Below, piece after piece: positions 19,913 to 31,212 of a stretch of DNA of 64,000 nt. Position 1 is the stretch's first letter. Every line of letters begins with the position of its first letter. The DNA comes from Auricularia sp. M13 (taxonomy: Eukaryota; Basidiomycota; Agaricomycetes; Auriculariales; Auriculariaceae). The notes under the pieces were generated by a model. The model was not told the DNA's origin. It saw only the letters and a list, made by a program, of their open reading frames with translations, and made no database searches. The DNA lies in contig CM073193.1 of NCBI GenBank assembly GCA_037042915.1, forward strand, positions 6,076,001 through 6,140,000, read 5' to 3'. Position numbers and translations under genes: made by a program.

Positions 19913-21778
19913 GATGCGCTGGCTGGCCGGAATACTGCTCCTGGGCTGCGCTGTCAACGCGGCTGGATACACATTCGTCAGAGAATACTCTGGCGGGGAC
20001 TTCTTCAATCACTGGGATTTCTTTGGCTCCTGGTGCGTGCGCTGCGCTTCTCTCAGCCTGAAAATTGTCCTGAAGACCTGTTGAAAACTTCAGGGACAAC
20101 CTGACTCTGGGTATGTACATCCCAGCCTGTCGCAGAGTGGCCACTGACGAAGTTGCGGGAACAGGGGACACTAACTGGGTTAATTCCAGCGTCGCTTGGA
20201 ATCACCAGCTCATCAAGATAAATCCCGCCGGAAATGTAGTTATCAGCGTTGACCAAGGAAACGTTCCCTGGAATTCCAAGCGCGATGCGGTCCGCCAGCT
20301 TCCACTGCAGCGCCAGGAGTGGCACTGATTTCGTCGACTGTGGAACAGGTCCGGATAACGACGCGCGATCGCTACGACCTTGGGACGCTGCTATTGCTCG
20401 ATGTCTATCACATTCCATGGGGCTGCGGTGGTATGTGAAACGAGCAACAGGATGCACACAGTTGACTCGGTCGCCCGCAGTGTGGCCCTCGATATGGACA
20501 ATGGGTGCGCAGAGTGCATTGCAGTGCCCCGGGTCTCATCTAACCACTCTGTGCAGGCCCGGAATGGCCCCAAGGCGGTGAGTGAGCTGGCGCGCGGCAT
20601 CCATCCGGTAGCATTGCGCCCATGCTAACAATACCGCGATTCCCGTGCTCAGGCGAGATCGACATCATCGAAGGCGCGTCCCTGTCCCGCCCTCTGCCCC
20701 CATTCGTATACTCTGTGCTAACCGTGCAGAAGGCATCAACAAGCAGCCCGCGAACCAAATCGCCGTGCACACCGTCCCAGGGTGAACATCCTTCGCACCC
20801 CTGATCGCCTCCACGCGTTTTGCTGACTATTTTTTCAGGTGCACGCACGACTCGAACGCGTGGCAGTCGGGCGTGTCAGGCACGGCGGACTGCTCCGCGC
20901 CGGCGGGCTGCATCGTCAAGCAGACCGACGCCTCGCAGCCGAGCTTCGGCGACACTTTTGCGCAGGCTGGCGGCGGCATCTGGGCGCTGCAGTATGATAT
21001 TCAGTGCGTACTACCATCCGCAGTCCGCATGCCCAGCCTGACCGTTCATCCTCTCTTGCGCGCAGGGGCGTCTTGTGAGTGGCACCGCGCGTGAGTTGGG
21101 TTGTGGGCTGACATCTGGCAACTTGTGCGGCGCAGCATTTGGTTCTGGACGGTGCGCCGCCCTTCATCTCGCATGCTGAAGGCCTGCTGAATTCAAGCGA
21201 CCCCTCACAGCGCGCGGACGTGCCGCCGGAGCTGTACAACATCAACGCGCCGATCGACATGCGCTCCTGGGCCCAGCCCGTCGCCGCATTCCCGAGCACG
21301 ACGTGCAGCATGACCGAGTTCTTTGCGCCGCAGCAGATCGTCATCGACACGACGTTCTGCGGCAACTGGTGCGCCCCCTGCATCTCCTGGCCTCCCCCCC
21401 TCCTCCTTCGACTTGCTGACATCCGCACCCTCCTTCAGGGCGGGCATCCCGGAGCTGTACGCGGAGACGTGCGCCGGGCAGCCGAGCACGACGGGCCAGC
21501 CGGCGACGGGCGTGTGCTACATCGACAACGTGATCGGGCCCGGCTCGCCGCGCTTCGACGACGCGTACTGGGAGATCGCGAACGTGCGCGCGTACACGAC
21601 GGGCATGAACGGCCCCGCGCCCACCGCGCTGCCCGACCAGGCCGCCTCCGTATCCCTCGCGCCCACTGCCGGCGCCGCCCACACCCGCATCAACGCCGCT
21701 CCGACACACGCCCCCGCTCCCGTGCTCTTGCTCTTGCTCTCGCTTTCGTTGTCGCTGCGGCTGCTCTCCGGCTGGTAA
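19913..21778 (+). CDS. GH16 family glycosidase (laminarinase / wall beta-glucan enzyme), GPI-type tail
   Basis: Predicted secreted glycoside hydrolase of family 16 acting on wall beta-1,3(4)-glucans or a related transferase. Signal peptide MRWLAGILLLGCAVNAAG, then YSGGDFFNHWDFFGSW and DNLTLG. The active site reads GEIDIIEG, the E-x-D-x-x-E catalytic motif. Conserved flanks are YHIPWGC, WPSIWTMG, INKQPANQIAVHT, GGGIWALQYDI, FIWFWTR, FCGNWAGIP and DNVIGPGSPRFDDAYWEI. The tail is Ala/Pro/Ser-rich followed by a hydrophobic end (VLLLLLSLSLSLRLLSGW), suggesting GPI anchoring. About ten short introns. One (20674-20732) can only be read as GC-AG, and one exon is just 9 nt (21066-21074). A paralogue lies at 55524-57204 on the other strand. 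Confidence 0.88.
20674..20732 (+). other. Apparent GC-AG intron in GH16 gene
   Basis: The exon ends ATCATCGAAG and the next bases are GCGCGT. The acceptor side ends CAGAAG before GCATCAAC. A small repeat (GAAGGC) sits at both borders, and of the possible slides only GC-AG gives sensible termini. The result is DIIEGINKQ, the conserved catalytic-site reading. Confidence 0.6.
21066..21074 (+). other. 9-nt microexon in GH16 gene
   Basis: GGGCGTCTT lies between introns 21004-21065 and 21075-21135, both with good GT/AG ends. Joining gives QYDIQ-GV-FIWFWTR, matching the order seen in other GH16 proteins (GVFxWFW). Confidence 0.65.
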
Positions 21779-22649
21779 AATTCGCTTTGATCGTTGACTT
21801 GTACAGGACGACCTTGACGGACGTTGCATTGCGCTTATGACTGTGTTATGGGCCGCACCTTTTTACGAGTATCGTTACGCTTCGGGACGACCGACTGGAT
21901 GGACTAATGCCTAGACGACTGCCTATGTAGCGCTATACTCAGCGCGCGATGACTACATATACGAGTATTTTTACGCGTGACCCGCTGCTGTCCGTGCATT
22001 GTGGACGGTCGATGCTGTAAGCAATGATGATGTTTGGTGAGCATTTCGCTGAGCGATTGGAACTGTTTTAAGCTTGATCGCTTGTTAGGCTTGACTACAG
22101 CTCCTGAACACATAAACGATTCAAGGCCTTGAAAGGGCTGACCCTACGTGACACATCGGTGCCGCGTTTCTTGTAACACTCCCTGATAACGGACATGGAG
22201 GCCCTCGTATGTCCATGTCAGCCATCATAGTTTTCTCTTCCGGGAGGTCCGCGACAGAGGCACCATCTCCTGTGGGATCTCAGCTCAATAATGTATCACT
22301 GAACGACGTTTGCAGAAGCGCTTGCCACTCTGCACGAACGATCCTCGCATGGGCCAGGAAAAGATCAGGAGAGGGCAAGCGACTCCCAGGCGCGTCAGCG
22401 CCTTCGCACCACCGGTGTTTACGGTGTTTTTCCTACCTCGCGAGGTGCGCGAATGTTTCTCCTACACATCGCTTTGTCTAACAGGCAGTCATCGGCTTCG
22501 CGACACATCCCGCTCCTATACACTGCTACACACTTCCGACCTCGGCATATGAAAGTTATGGCTGCTTCGGCCAATGTTTCTCCTTCTCTCGCTCTCTCCC
22601 CTGCAAATCCGTCCGCCCACCCCCGTGCCTTCCCACCAGGCTCGTTGAA
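21779..22649. other. Intergenic, no gene seen
   Basis: The 3' region of the GH16 gene and upstream region of the first membrane-protein gene. No recognisable motif in the short ORFs and no RNA gene or repeat identified. Confidence 0.5.
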
Positions 22650-24010
22650 ATGCCTCAAAAAACTACAGAACAGAAGGGAATGGACATATTGTACATGTCC
22701 ATGACGCTCTTGTGTCAAACGTTCTTCTTTGGTATGTGCTTAGGTGGTCCCTCGGCTCTCTCACCATTTTGTTGACTCAACGCAGGCATATTCTCTGTTC
22801 TCATGCCGCTGGCAATCTACGGCGTCCGGTATGTCCTTCAAAACAGGAGAGGGTATCACATACATTGATGCATCGAGGGTCTCAGAAAACGCGGCGGGAG
22901 AACAGCCCGAGGCCGTCCGAATTGGTTGCTATACTGCACCTTATTTGAGTATAGCCTTTCTGCAGCATTCTGGGCTGCCTCGACGGCAGGCGTCGCTCAG
23001 AGGATTGAGGACTACTTCATACACCCTCCCGAGGTTGCGAAACCCAGATTTGAGTGGATGGACTTTGCCAATGCCGTCATACTTCTAAATGTCAGTCCAT
23101 TGAGGCTGTTATCTCGCTACCCGATTTCTTACCAGCCAGTGCATATATCCATTGGTGTTCCAGTATGTCATCACGGATGGCATCCTCGTTTCCCGTGCCA
23201 TCAAACTGTGTGGCGAAAGAAGGAAGCTGTTGTTTATCCCGAAGGTCTCCCTTGCTCTCACTGCGAGTGGGTCTCTCTCACCATTGATTGAACGACCTCT
23301 GATCACAGCTTGCTTCCAGTTGCTGTTACCTCAACAATATGCTGTCGCATATCCATCGCAATCGTGACCAGGGATGGGCAGCCTCTGCGTAACGGGGCGT
23401 TGACATGGGCGATAAACGTCTCCCAAGTTGCAGGGCTCGTCTTGACGCTTGTTACCAACGTCACGGCGACAACACTCATTGGCATGCTGGCATGGTTCGT
23501 CCAAGTCCAGGCTACCAAATTTCGTAATCAGCTGTGGAGCTGACGCCCCGCCGAAGGAGATACCGCAAGAACGTCGCCCACGTCCTAAGCGACGCTTCGG
23601 ACGCGGGAACTAAAGTCGAAACAGTCCTTGCCCTACTGGTCGACTCAGGCCTGCTGTGCTGTGTCATTGGAGTACGTACCTACTGTCCGACACATTGCTG
23701 CTCTGGGCTGATAGATGCAGGTCACCTCTGTCGTATCTGCCTTCATCAGGCTACCTCACGGTACTCTCGGCGATATTGTTCAACCCTCTGCGGGACAGCT
23801 CGCTGTGCGCCATCTCCTTGTGTGTGCGCAATTCACGCAGCTGAGCACAAATAGGGCATCTATCCGACCATAGTTCTTGCAATAGTTGCCATGCAGACGA
23901 ACTTGAGAGTGGGTCAGACGACACTGCACACAGAGAATACTCTTCCATTGGACTTCGTGCGATCGAAAGGCCCGGCAGCCTCTGTAGCGACTCGGAGCTT
24001 CGTACCATGA
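22650..24010 (+). CDS. Multi-pass membrane protein, agaricomycete family, copy 1
   Basis: Member of a family of predicted seven-helix-like membrane proteins common in agaricomycetes. No function is established to my knowledge. The start at 22650 gives MPQKTTEQKGMDILYMSM; an alternative in-frame ATG is 22680. Hydrophobic segments in order: LLCQTFFFGIFSVLMPLAIYGV, WLLYCTLFEYSLSAAFWAAS, FANAVILLNYVITDGILVSR, SLALTASLLPVAVTSTICC, VAGLVLTLVTNVTATTLIGM and VETVLALLVDSGLLCCVIGV. The C-terminal half has LPHGTLGDIVQPSAGQ, then GIYPTIVLAIVAMQTNL and a Ser/Thr-rich tail ending VATRSFVP at TGA 24008-24010. Exon boundaries match those of the paralogue at 26445, supporting the splicing. The family's genes typically occur in tandem. 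Confidence 0.75.
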
Positions 24011-24253
24011 ACGCTGGCGTTCACTGTAATCCCGACATGTATTTTACTATATGTTTCTTCGGCAGGTAACCGAGCACCTGGAGTGTCTTTTTGATTCTGG
24101 CAGTTCATTAACCAAGAGGTGTCTCCATCATGCTGCGGGTGAACCGTGCGGGGCGGAAGAAGTGTCGGAGTGACAGACGAGAAGCACGCACGTGACTCGT
24201 CTTCTTGTCTTCGCGCCAGCCAGTTCTTAATTTCTGGACCCACCGCCCCAGCG

Positions 24254-24261
24254 CATAAATA
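24254..24261 (+). promoter_or_regulatory. TATA-like element of the chitinase gene
   Basis: CATAAATA lies 75 bp upstream of the chitinase ATG at 24329, a suitable position for a core promoter. Confidence 0.4.
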
Positions 24262-24328
24262 GCAGCTGCAGCCTCCACGATGATGCAGCCTATTAGCCCC
24301 AGCTCTGGACCTGTTTGATACTCGGAAA

Positions 24329-26062
24329 ATGGTGTCGTCGTTCGCGGTCGCCGCCGTCGTCGCTGGAGTTGCCAGCGCTGCTAGCCAGGTTGCCAGCAAG
24401 CCCATCATTGCTGGCTACTGGCCGTCGTACGCTTCCAATCTATTACTTCCCGAAACTATCCAGTATAACCAGTTCACCCACATTGTGCGTTTGCTACGGC
24501 GCCAAGTACTACCATTTTGCACTGACTGGGCTTCGCAGGACTGGTTCGTTGCTGAAACGACGCCTACCTATGCGCTCGACTTTGGCGGAAACGAGGACCT
24601 GATCAAGCCTGTCATCGAGCGCGCACATAGCGCGAATGTGACTGTCAGCCTGAGCATTGGCGGCTGGACCGGTTCAAGGTCTGCACAAAATTCAAGTATA
24701 TAGGCCGTCAGACTAACATTCGCTAAGATATTTCTCTGACCTTGTTGCTAACGCGAGCGGCCGTGCTGAATATGCCCAAAGCATCGCTGGCTATCTGACC
24801 AAGTACGGTTTCGACGGAGTCGATATTGATTGGGAGTCTCCTGCCGTTCAGACCATCGGCTGCAACACCGTGCGCCCGGATGACGCGGACAGTTTGCTAG
24901 GCTTCCTCAAGGATCTTCGCGCCTATGCTCCCAATGCCCGCCTCTCGGCCGCCGTTGGGGTTACGGGCATTGCTGGACCCGACGGTGAAACCTACGAGCG
25001 CATTAACCGGCTCGCCGTGTACCTGGACTATATTGTGCGTGCTGCCTTTGCTCGAATACGCATTGCTGACAATAAAGCAGACCATCGTCAGCAATGATCT
25101 CGGTTGTCTGCACTCTCGCTTATGGTGACTCGACAGATGGCCTACGATATCTATGGCTTTGGCTGGTCGCAGACAACTGGTCCCGTCGGACAGTTGTACG
25201 ACACTTGTGCGACGGACGATGGCAAAGGCATATCTGGCGCGCTCGCCGTCAAGCTTTACACCGAAAACGGTTTCCCAGCCGAGAAGATTCTCCTTGTGCG
25301 TCTTCACGCCATACTCGCACAATAACATCTATTTATTAGCAACTTCATATAGGGCGTGCCTTCATACGCGTATCCTTATATCACAGCATCTAGCACTCTT
25401 GTTCCACGTGCCGGCGGGAATTCATCCTCGCTTGCGTATCAGGACCGCACACAAGATGTTCCAGAGGGTGGCGTAACCTCCGCAGGCCCTGGCGTCGACC
25501 CTTGCGGAGCAGAGACCGGACCCGCCCCGATGTGGCTGTTCCGCGAGCTCGTAGAAACAGGTGTACGCTCTTTCAATCTTCTTGCTGACGTATGCTGAGC
25601 GTTTGCAGAGACTCAGCAGTAACGCGACTGTCGGCGGCAAGGGCTTCACGCGCTACTTCGACGAATGCTCCCAGACGCCGTTCTGTGCGCAGCCACCTCT
25701 ATCTTTTCATCTTATCCTGACATATTCCGACCAGTGTTCAATCCCACGACGCGTGATTTCATCGCCTATGACGAGTAAGTCCTCCATATCCTCACGCTTG
25801 CCGCCGATGTGCAGCATGCTCACGACTACCTGGCCAGTCCTGAGAGCTACGGCGCCAAAGCTGCATTTGCACGGGAGCATGGCCTCGCCGGCATAAACAT
25901 GTTTGACCTAACAGGCGACACCAAGGATTCCAAGCTGATTCGCGCTGCACGCGCGCAACTCATCGGTGTGTTTGTTGTTTATTGACATGCCTTTGACTCA
26001 CCCCATTGTTCGTTCCCTTCATACGTTCAGGGGACCTGCCAACGTTCGGAAGCGCCGTTTGA
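24329..26062 (+). CDS. GH18 chitinase, secreted
   Basis: Secreted glycoside hydrolase family 18 enzyme that hydrolyses chitin, for wall remodelling or nutrient use. Signal peptide MVSSFAVAAVVAGVASAA, then KPIIAGYWPSYASN opens the TIM barrel. VTVSLSIGGWTGS is the SxGG motif. FDGVDIDWES carries the DxxDxDxE catalytic motif with the acid Glu intact. Further barrel strands: MAYDIYGFGWSQ and LLGVPSYAYPY. The C-terminal part holds GFTRYFDECSQTPF, DFIAYDD and GINMFDLTGDT, and ends LIGDLPTFGSAV at TGA 26060-26062. About nine short introns. The intron before MAYDIYGFGW (from 25034) is about 100 nt and could hide an extra small exon. No chitin-binding module was seen. It lies between two paralogous membrane-protein genes, all on the plus strand. 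Confidence 0.9.
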
Positions 26063-26444
26063 TCCACACAACCGTATCCCTGCGGCTAATAGCCTACTAA
26101 TCTCAGTTGTCCTGTGCTTATCGAGTCTGTCATTCCAAGTGCACACACGTTGCCGAGACAAACAATGCCACGCATTGTATTTTGCGTACAAGACCCAATA
26201 CAACCTATGCGGGACCTCACCGCATGTTGCGACGATAGCTCTGTTCCCAGTTCTTCTCCAGTTCCTGTCAGGTCCATCTCAGCCTGAGGCGACAGCTGCA
26301 GGTCCTCCGCACTGCATCCTAATACGGAGAGACTGATATATTAGCATCCTCTCTCAGCCCAAAGTTTGAGCGTTCGCAGAAGATTCCCTCTGAAGCTTTC
26401 CTCCGCCTTTCGCTAAGTCTGGTTGTCATAGGTTGTCGTCCGCC
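26063..26444. other. Intergenic, no gene seen
   Basis: Spacer between the chitinase stop and the second membrane-protein gene. No recognisable ORF or repeat. Confidence 0.5.
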
Positions 26445-27777
26445 ATGATTCCGCGCAGCACACTGGCAGCGCAAACGAGCTATGATGTGCTCATTTTATA
26501 CACATCCATGTCGCTCGTGGCCCAAACCTTTCTTTTCGGTTTGCTTTACTATTCCATTTCAGTTTTGCATGTTTACCGGTGTCTTCAGGAATATTCGTCG
26601 TTGTCTTCTTCCTCTCGATCTACCTCGCAAGGTACGCTGATATTGATACCGAAGATTATGTACCAATCACTCTGATACTCACGGGCTGGAAGGAAACGAG
26701 GCAACCGAATCCGTGGTGATTGGCTCATGTACTGCGCCTTCACTTCCTTCCTCCTCTCAGCTGGATTCTGGGGCGGTTGGGTGGCGAATCTCGTATATAC
26801 CATCCAACCATCCCCAGACTGGGGTCCGCAAATTAACTTCTTTAACCTCATAATGATGCTAAGCGTAACAACCTTTCCTTGCGTTTCCGCCCGGTCTCAT
26901 CCTTACGCAGTGTTTGCTCACCGACGGCGTGGTCGTCTGGCGGGCTTGGATACTGTGCCGAGACGAAAGCAGAAAATTCCTTCGCATCCCGGTTGTATCT
27001 CTTGTCCTAACTGCTCGTGCGTTGATCATGTCCGTCCAAGATAGACATATTTACAACTAATATTCTCAGTGTCCGTCGCAGCAGTTTTCGCGCTCCGTAT
27101 AGTCATCAGCGGGGTGCTTCTAGGTCGTCCCACCCCGCCTGCCATTGTGCGCGCCATCGACTGCACGCAGGTTGCAAGTGTTTCCCTGACTGTATTCACC
27201 AACACGTCTGCGACAATGATTATTGCTCTGAGGGTCTGGTGAGCCGCGGATCCATCCACAGGCGTGCAATGAATCTGACAATGCACAGGAAACATCGCAA
27301 ATCTATGGAGGAGTTCATAAGGGAATCGAAGTCCACCAGCACTACAGCACACGTCGTTCTGGCGTTCCTCGTCGAATCCGGCTTCATCTACTGCACTGCA
27401 GGAGTACGTACTACTTTTATGCGATGCTTCCATATTCACGTATCCTTGAATTGGAGATTGCACTACTCGTGTCTGCCGTGATCAAGTTGCCCTATGGCAC
27501 ACTGGGAGATATCTTGTCCCCATCAGCAGGACAAATCGTGGCAAGTTCCTACCTTGTGCCCGCCTCCTCTGCCTCACGCATCATTTCTGCCCAGGGAATG
27601 TACCCGACGCTCATTGTGGTCGTAATCAGTATGCGCATGACGATAAAGGAAACAACCCTTCATGCGTCTACGATAGACTTTGCACGGCCCCCTTTGCCAC
27701 AGTCCAGATCCCGAATTCCTACGGATCTTCCTCGCGAAGATGAGAGCTCCTTTAGGGAGACAAGATCACACGCATAA
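26445..27777 (+). CDS. Multi-pass membrane protein, agaricomycete family, copy 2
   Basis: Paralogue of the gene at 22650-24010, with the same order of hydrophobic segments and matching intron positions. Start MIPRSTLAAQTSYDVLILYTS, then MSLVAQTFLFG-IFVVVFFLSIYLAR. The second block WLMYCAFTSFLLSAGFWGGW parallels copy 1. Later segments are AAVFALRIVISGVLLG, VASVSLTVFTNTSATMIIAL and VVLAFLVESGFIYCTAG, then LPYGTLGDILSPSAGQ and GMYPTLIVVVISMRMTI. The tail is Ser/Arg/Pro-rich and ends FRETRSHA at TAA 27775-27777. Sequence identity to copy 1 is moderate by eye, so the duplication is not recent. Its role is unknown. Receptor-like or transporter functions are only guesses for this family. Confidence 0.75.
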
Positions 27778-27926
27778 TTTTGTACCTACTGTAGCACTGC
27801 TGCTGGTTGGCAGGCCGAGGTCAGCGTCCAACACGATCCCGGGGGATCTCAGCGTTCCGTTCTGCGCCAGAGGATTTTTAATAGCTTGAAGTGTACATAT
27901 ATCGCCTGCTTTTCCTGCGAATTGCT

Positions 27927-30900
27927 TTACAATGGTTGCGTTTCCGCCGTCAACCACGCCAGAGCCTCCTTGTCATTCTCTCCCTGTAGCAGCGGAGATA
28001 CCTTCTCAAAGACCTCCCGGTGATACGCGTCGACCCATTCACGCTCCTTGGGACTCAGCAGACTGATATCGATGAGCTTGCGGTGCTTTGGACACTGTTC
28101 CACACCGATGAGCATCGCCCGCACAACAACAAACAATTGAACACCGCGACGCATACCATCGTGACATGCTCGAACTTGAGGTAGCCAACATCGCCAAAGT
28201 TGTTCGGCGTCTGAGCCTTCTGCACAATCACGATGTCCTCAATGCGGATGCCGAAGCGGCCATCGGCGTAGTACCCCGGTTCTAGCGAACAGCAGTGAGC
28301 AATGCAATGTGGCTCAGCGAGCAAGGCTGTCAGTGGGGGCGTCTCACCGTTGGAAACCGTCATGCCCGCTTTCAGCGCGGTCTCGTCGTAGGCTTTGCGC
28401 ACGCCGATGCCGTGTGGCCCTTCGTGCACGTTCAAGAAGTGCCCGACGCCATGACCGGTCCCATGGCGAAAATCTGCATCATAGATCCGCATGAGCCCCA
28501 GGGCTGAAACTGGGCATGGAAAAGCTTACCGAGGCCGTCTTCCCACAGCGGGCGCCGCGCGAACGGATCGCTGTCAAAATGCTTGAGCCAAAATGAGCAT
28601 GCAAAGGGCCATCTCATTCACAGTTTGTAGCCTGTGGGACGGTTTGAGGAGATGTTGTGGGTATGTTCTTCTGTGCGGACGCACCCGTAGTTCCCTCCGG
28701 GAAAATGGCAGTGTCAATCGCGATGTGACCCTGGAGCACGCGCGTAAACGCCCGCCTCTCCTCATCCGTAGGAGTGCCGAAGTGCTGGCGTCTCTTGATT
28801 AGTCTCCAGAGAATGCTCCGACAAACAGGACGCAAATACCCATGTGCGCGTCGTATCCCTGACCCAAGTGAGGTTCTCAGTATTGGATCAAACTGTATCG
28901 CCGGACATTTGAGCTCACGTTGTCCCGTCCAGGAATTGTGCTGCGTAGGAGGAACTGTCAGGGTCTGTAAAACAGGCTGAGCGAGCATAGCGTACCACCC
29001 GAGTCGCAGAGGTAGACCTGATCCTGCCGTATGACCGCACAGTCCTTGGGGTCAGGCGAGTAATGGATGATCGCTGAAGACGTTTTCAACATCCTCTCGT
29101 GCTCCAAAGTCCAGCACGCGCACCGCCGTTTGGTCCAGTACTGGAGATGGTCGTAAAGCTCAGTCCTTTGAATAGGTCAAGCTTCGACCGGAACTCCTCC
29201 AGCTTGTCGGCGCCCTCGCTCTCAGTGATACGTGCACCAGCGTTAAGCTGCTTGTCCAGCCACGCAAAGTACCGCACCTACACAAATTGCTTGGATCAAA
29301 GGGTTCTGTGCACTGAGAGAGTGAAGCGGAGACTCACAAGTGCCGAGCCGTCACGTATGTGGCTTTGTCTGAAGCCCTCAATTTCGGTCTCGTTCTTGAT
29401 AGCTTTCGCCTCCGTAACGGGCGGGCGTTCCGTCTTGACCTTGTCCTTGGCGAAGGTGAGTGGCAAAGCTCAGTGTCATCATTACTGCAACAGAGGGATA
29501 CCTTTCCGATCGTGCCAGCAACAGCCAAGCTGGTCCTGGGGCCGAGGAGAACAGGCTGAACAGCGTTTGTTCAGACCACGTCCAGGTAATGCATGCGTAA
29601 ACGGCATACCGCTTCCTTGGTGACACTCGCCGAGGACCCAAGCTCTTTCAAGTATCGCCATATGTCGGCATACGGCCGCAGGGTGACGCCTTCGGGTACG
29701 ACACTCGCGTCCTTGATGTCTGCAAAGAGTAGAGCTTCATTCGCCGTGACCACCGCGTACGCAAAGAAAACTACGGAGTCGTCGTCGTCAACGATACGCT
29801 CCCCCTGGCGCACCGCACAGCGTCGCACCTGGGTTAAAGTCGATATCCGAGCCACGCAAGTTGAACAGCCACGCGATCTCATCGAGCGCAGTGACGACGT
29901 GCGCGGAGTACTTCTTCTCCACCAGGTGCTTGCGGAGGTCCGCGAGCTTGTCCGCGGACGACTTGCCTGCGAACTGTCGGCTATGCGAAGGATCAGGACA
30001 GGCTGCTGAACGCACCGGTGTATTTGATGTCCAGCGCGAAGACGGGGTTCGAAGGGCGCGGCGGGCGGTCGGTCCATACGGCGTCGACGAGATTGCTCGT
30101 GAGCGGGACGAGTTCGGAGCGGCGCGGCTTGAGCGTGTTGGCGAGCGACTCGGCATCCGCTGCGAGTGCAGCGTTAGCCTGCTGCCTGCCGTACGGAAGA
30201 TTTCAGTTATTGGGCTCACCGATGGACAGCAAAGTAGCATCAACGCCAATGCGCGTCTCTTCAGGCAAGTTCTTTCAGTCTATCAGTATGTGCCGCATAA
30301 GAGTATTGCAAGTAGGAAGCGCGCACCTTCGCAAGATACTCCTGCCAGGTCGGCACATCTGTTATTGACATCCCTCAGCCTCAGCCGCCACGGGCAAACA
30401 CGCCGATCGCGAACGCAGGCGCCCGGTGCTCACCTTTGAGTCCTTGTTTCATCAGGGTCCAATTGCTAAGAAACTTGTCAACCCCTATCCAAATTCAACG
30501 AGGGAAAACGTGCCTGTCGAGCTGCTGCCCAGCCTGGAGGAAGTACCGGCCGTCGGTGAACATCAGGGCCTCATTGTGCGTGATCACAGCCAATCCTAAG
30601 ATAGCCAGACAAAGCTCGTTTCAGCAGTCGCTCTCCTCGCTGCGTGGGCGCGAACCAGCTGAGCCGTCGAAACCGGATATGAAGGCCCTGCGGGCGTCGC
30701 AGTCGGCGAGGTACTCGCTGGCGTCTGCGCAGGGGCGTCAGCTCTATATCAGCTCCTCGACAATCGATGGGACGTACGCTGGTCCTCGGACGGCACGACC
30801 AACGCGCCCACATTGTGCTCCGGGGCGCGCATCAGCTCGCGCAGCTTCGCCAGCCGCGACGTCGTGTCAACCGTCTTGCTCGCAGCTTCAGAGCTCATCC

Positions 30901-31033
30901 TGCGCAGCGTCCGATTTGTGGTAGTGGAGGCAGCAGTCCAAGAGCCCAACGCGCGGGCTCGCAGGCTCGGGGCAATCTGCCGGGCGCAGAGCTGCCAGTG
31001 CACATGACCGCCGAGCAGTCCAAGGCTAAGCAT
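27927..31033 (-). CDS. Aminopeptidase P (Xaa-Pro aminopeptidase, M24B)
   Basis: Metallopeptidase that removes N-terminal residues preceding proline, using two metal ions. Three domains are visible. The N-terminal creatinase-like part has [21 protein letters not shown] and [13 protein letters not shown]. The middle domain runs through [18 protein letters not shown] and [20 protein letters not shown]. The M24 catalytic domain has [19 protein letters not shown] (metal Asp residues), [19 protein letters not shown] (His), [17 protein letters not shown] (Glu) and the last Glu in FEHVT; all five ligands are present. The protein ends LTAETQPL at 27927. From ATG 31033 the product has an Arg-rich amphipathic leader ([18 protein letters not shown]), while a second in-frame ATG at 30898 ([12 protein letters not shown]) would give a leaderless form. 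Many short introns; the one at 30513-30466 appears to be GC-AG. Confidence 0.9.
30466..30513 (-). other. Apparent GC-AG intron in aminopeptidase P gene
   Basis: The exon ends GGGCAGCAGCTCGACAG, followed by donor GCACGT. The acceptor TTCTTAG ends at 30466 and gives [14 protein letters not shown], as conserved in the family. The nearby GT at a later position breaks the frame. Confidence 0.6.
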
Positions 31034-31212
31034 CAAAGTTTGACTGAGCGCGTCGCAAAATAAATGAGTGGTATTACACTTTCGGTGTCCCGCGCGGGAG
31101 GGGTCTATATACTGTACTGGCCGCTACGTATACTACTATCATAGCGCGCCACCAAAAAAGCAATGAACAAATGTCCGTCTCTCTCTCTCCCCCGTCGTCT
31201 AGAAATTTCATC

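Noticed and set aside
23310-23854. Extra small genes inside the first multi-pass membrane-protein gene
   Set aside because: These frames are its own exons read into introns; splicing by analogy with the paralogue accounts for them.
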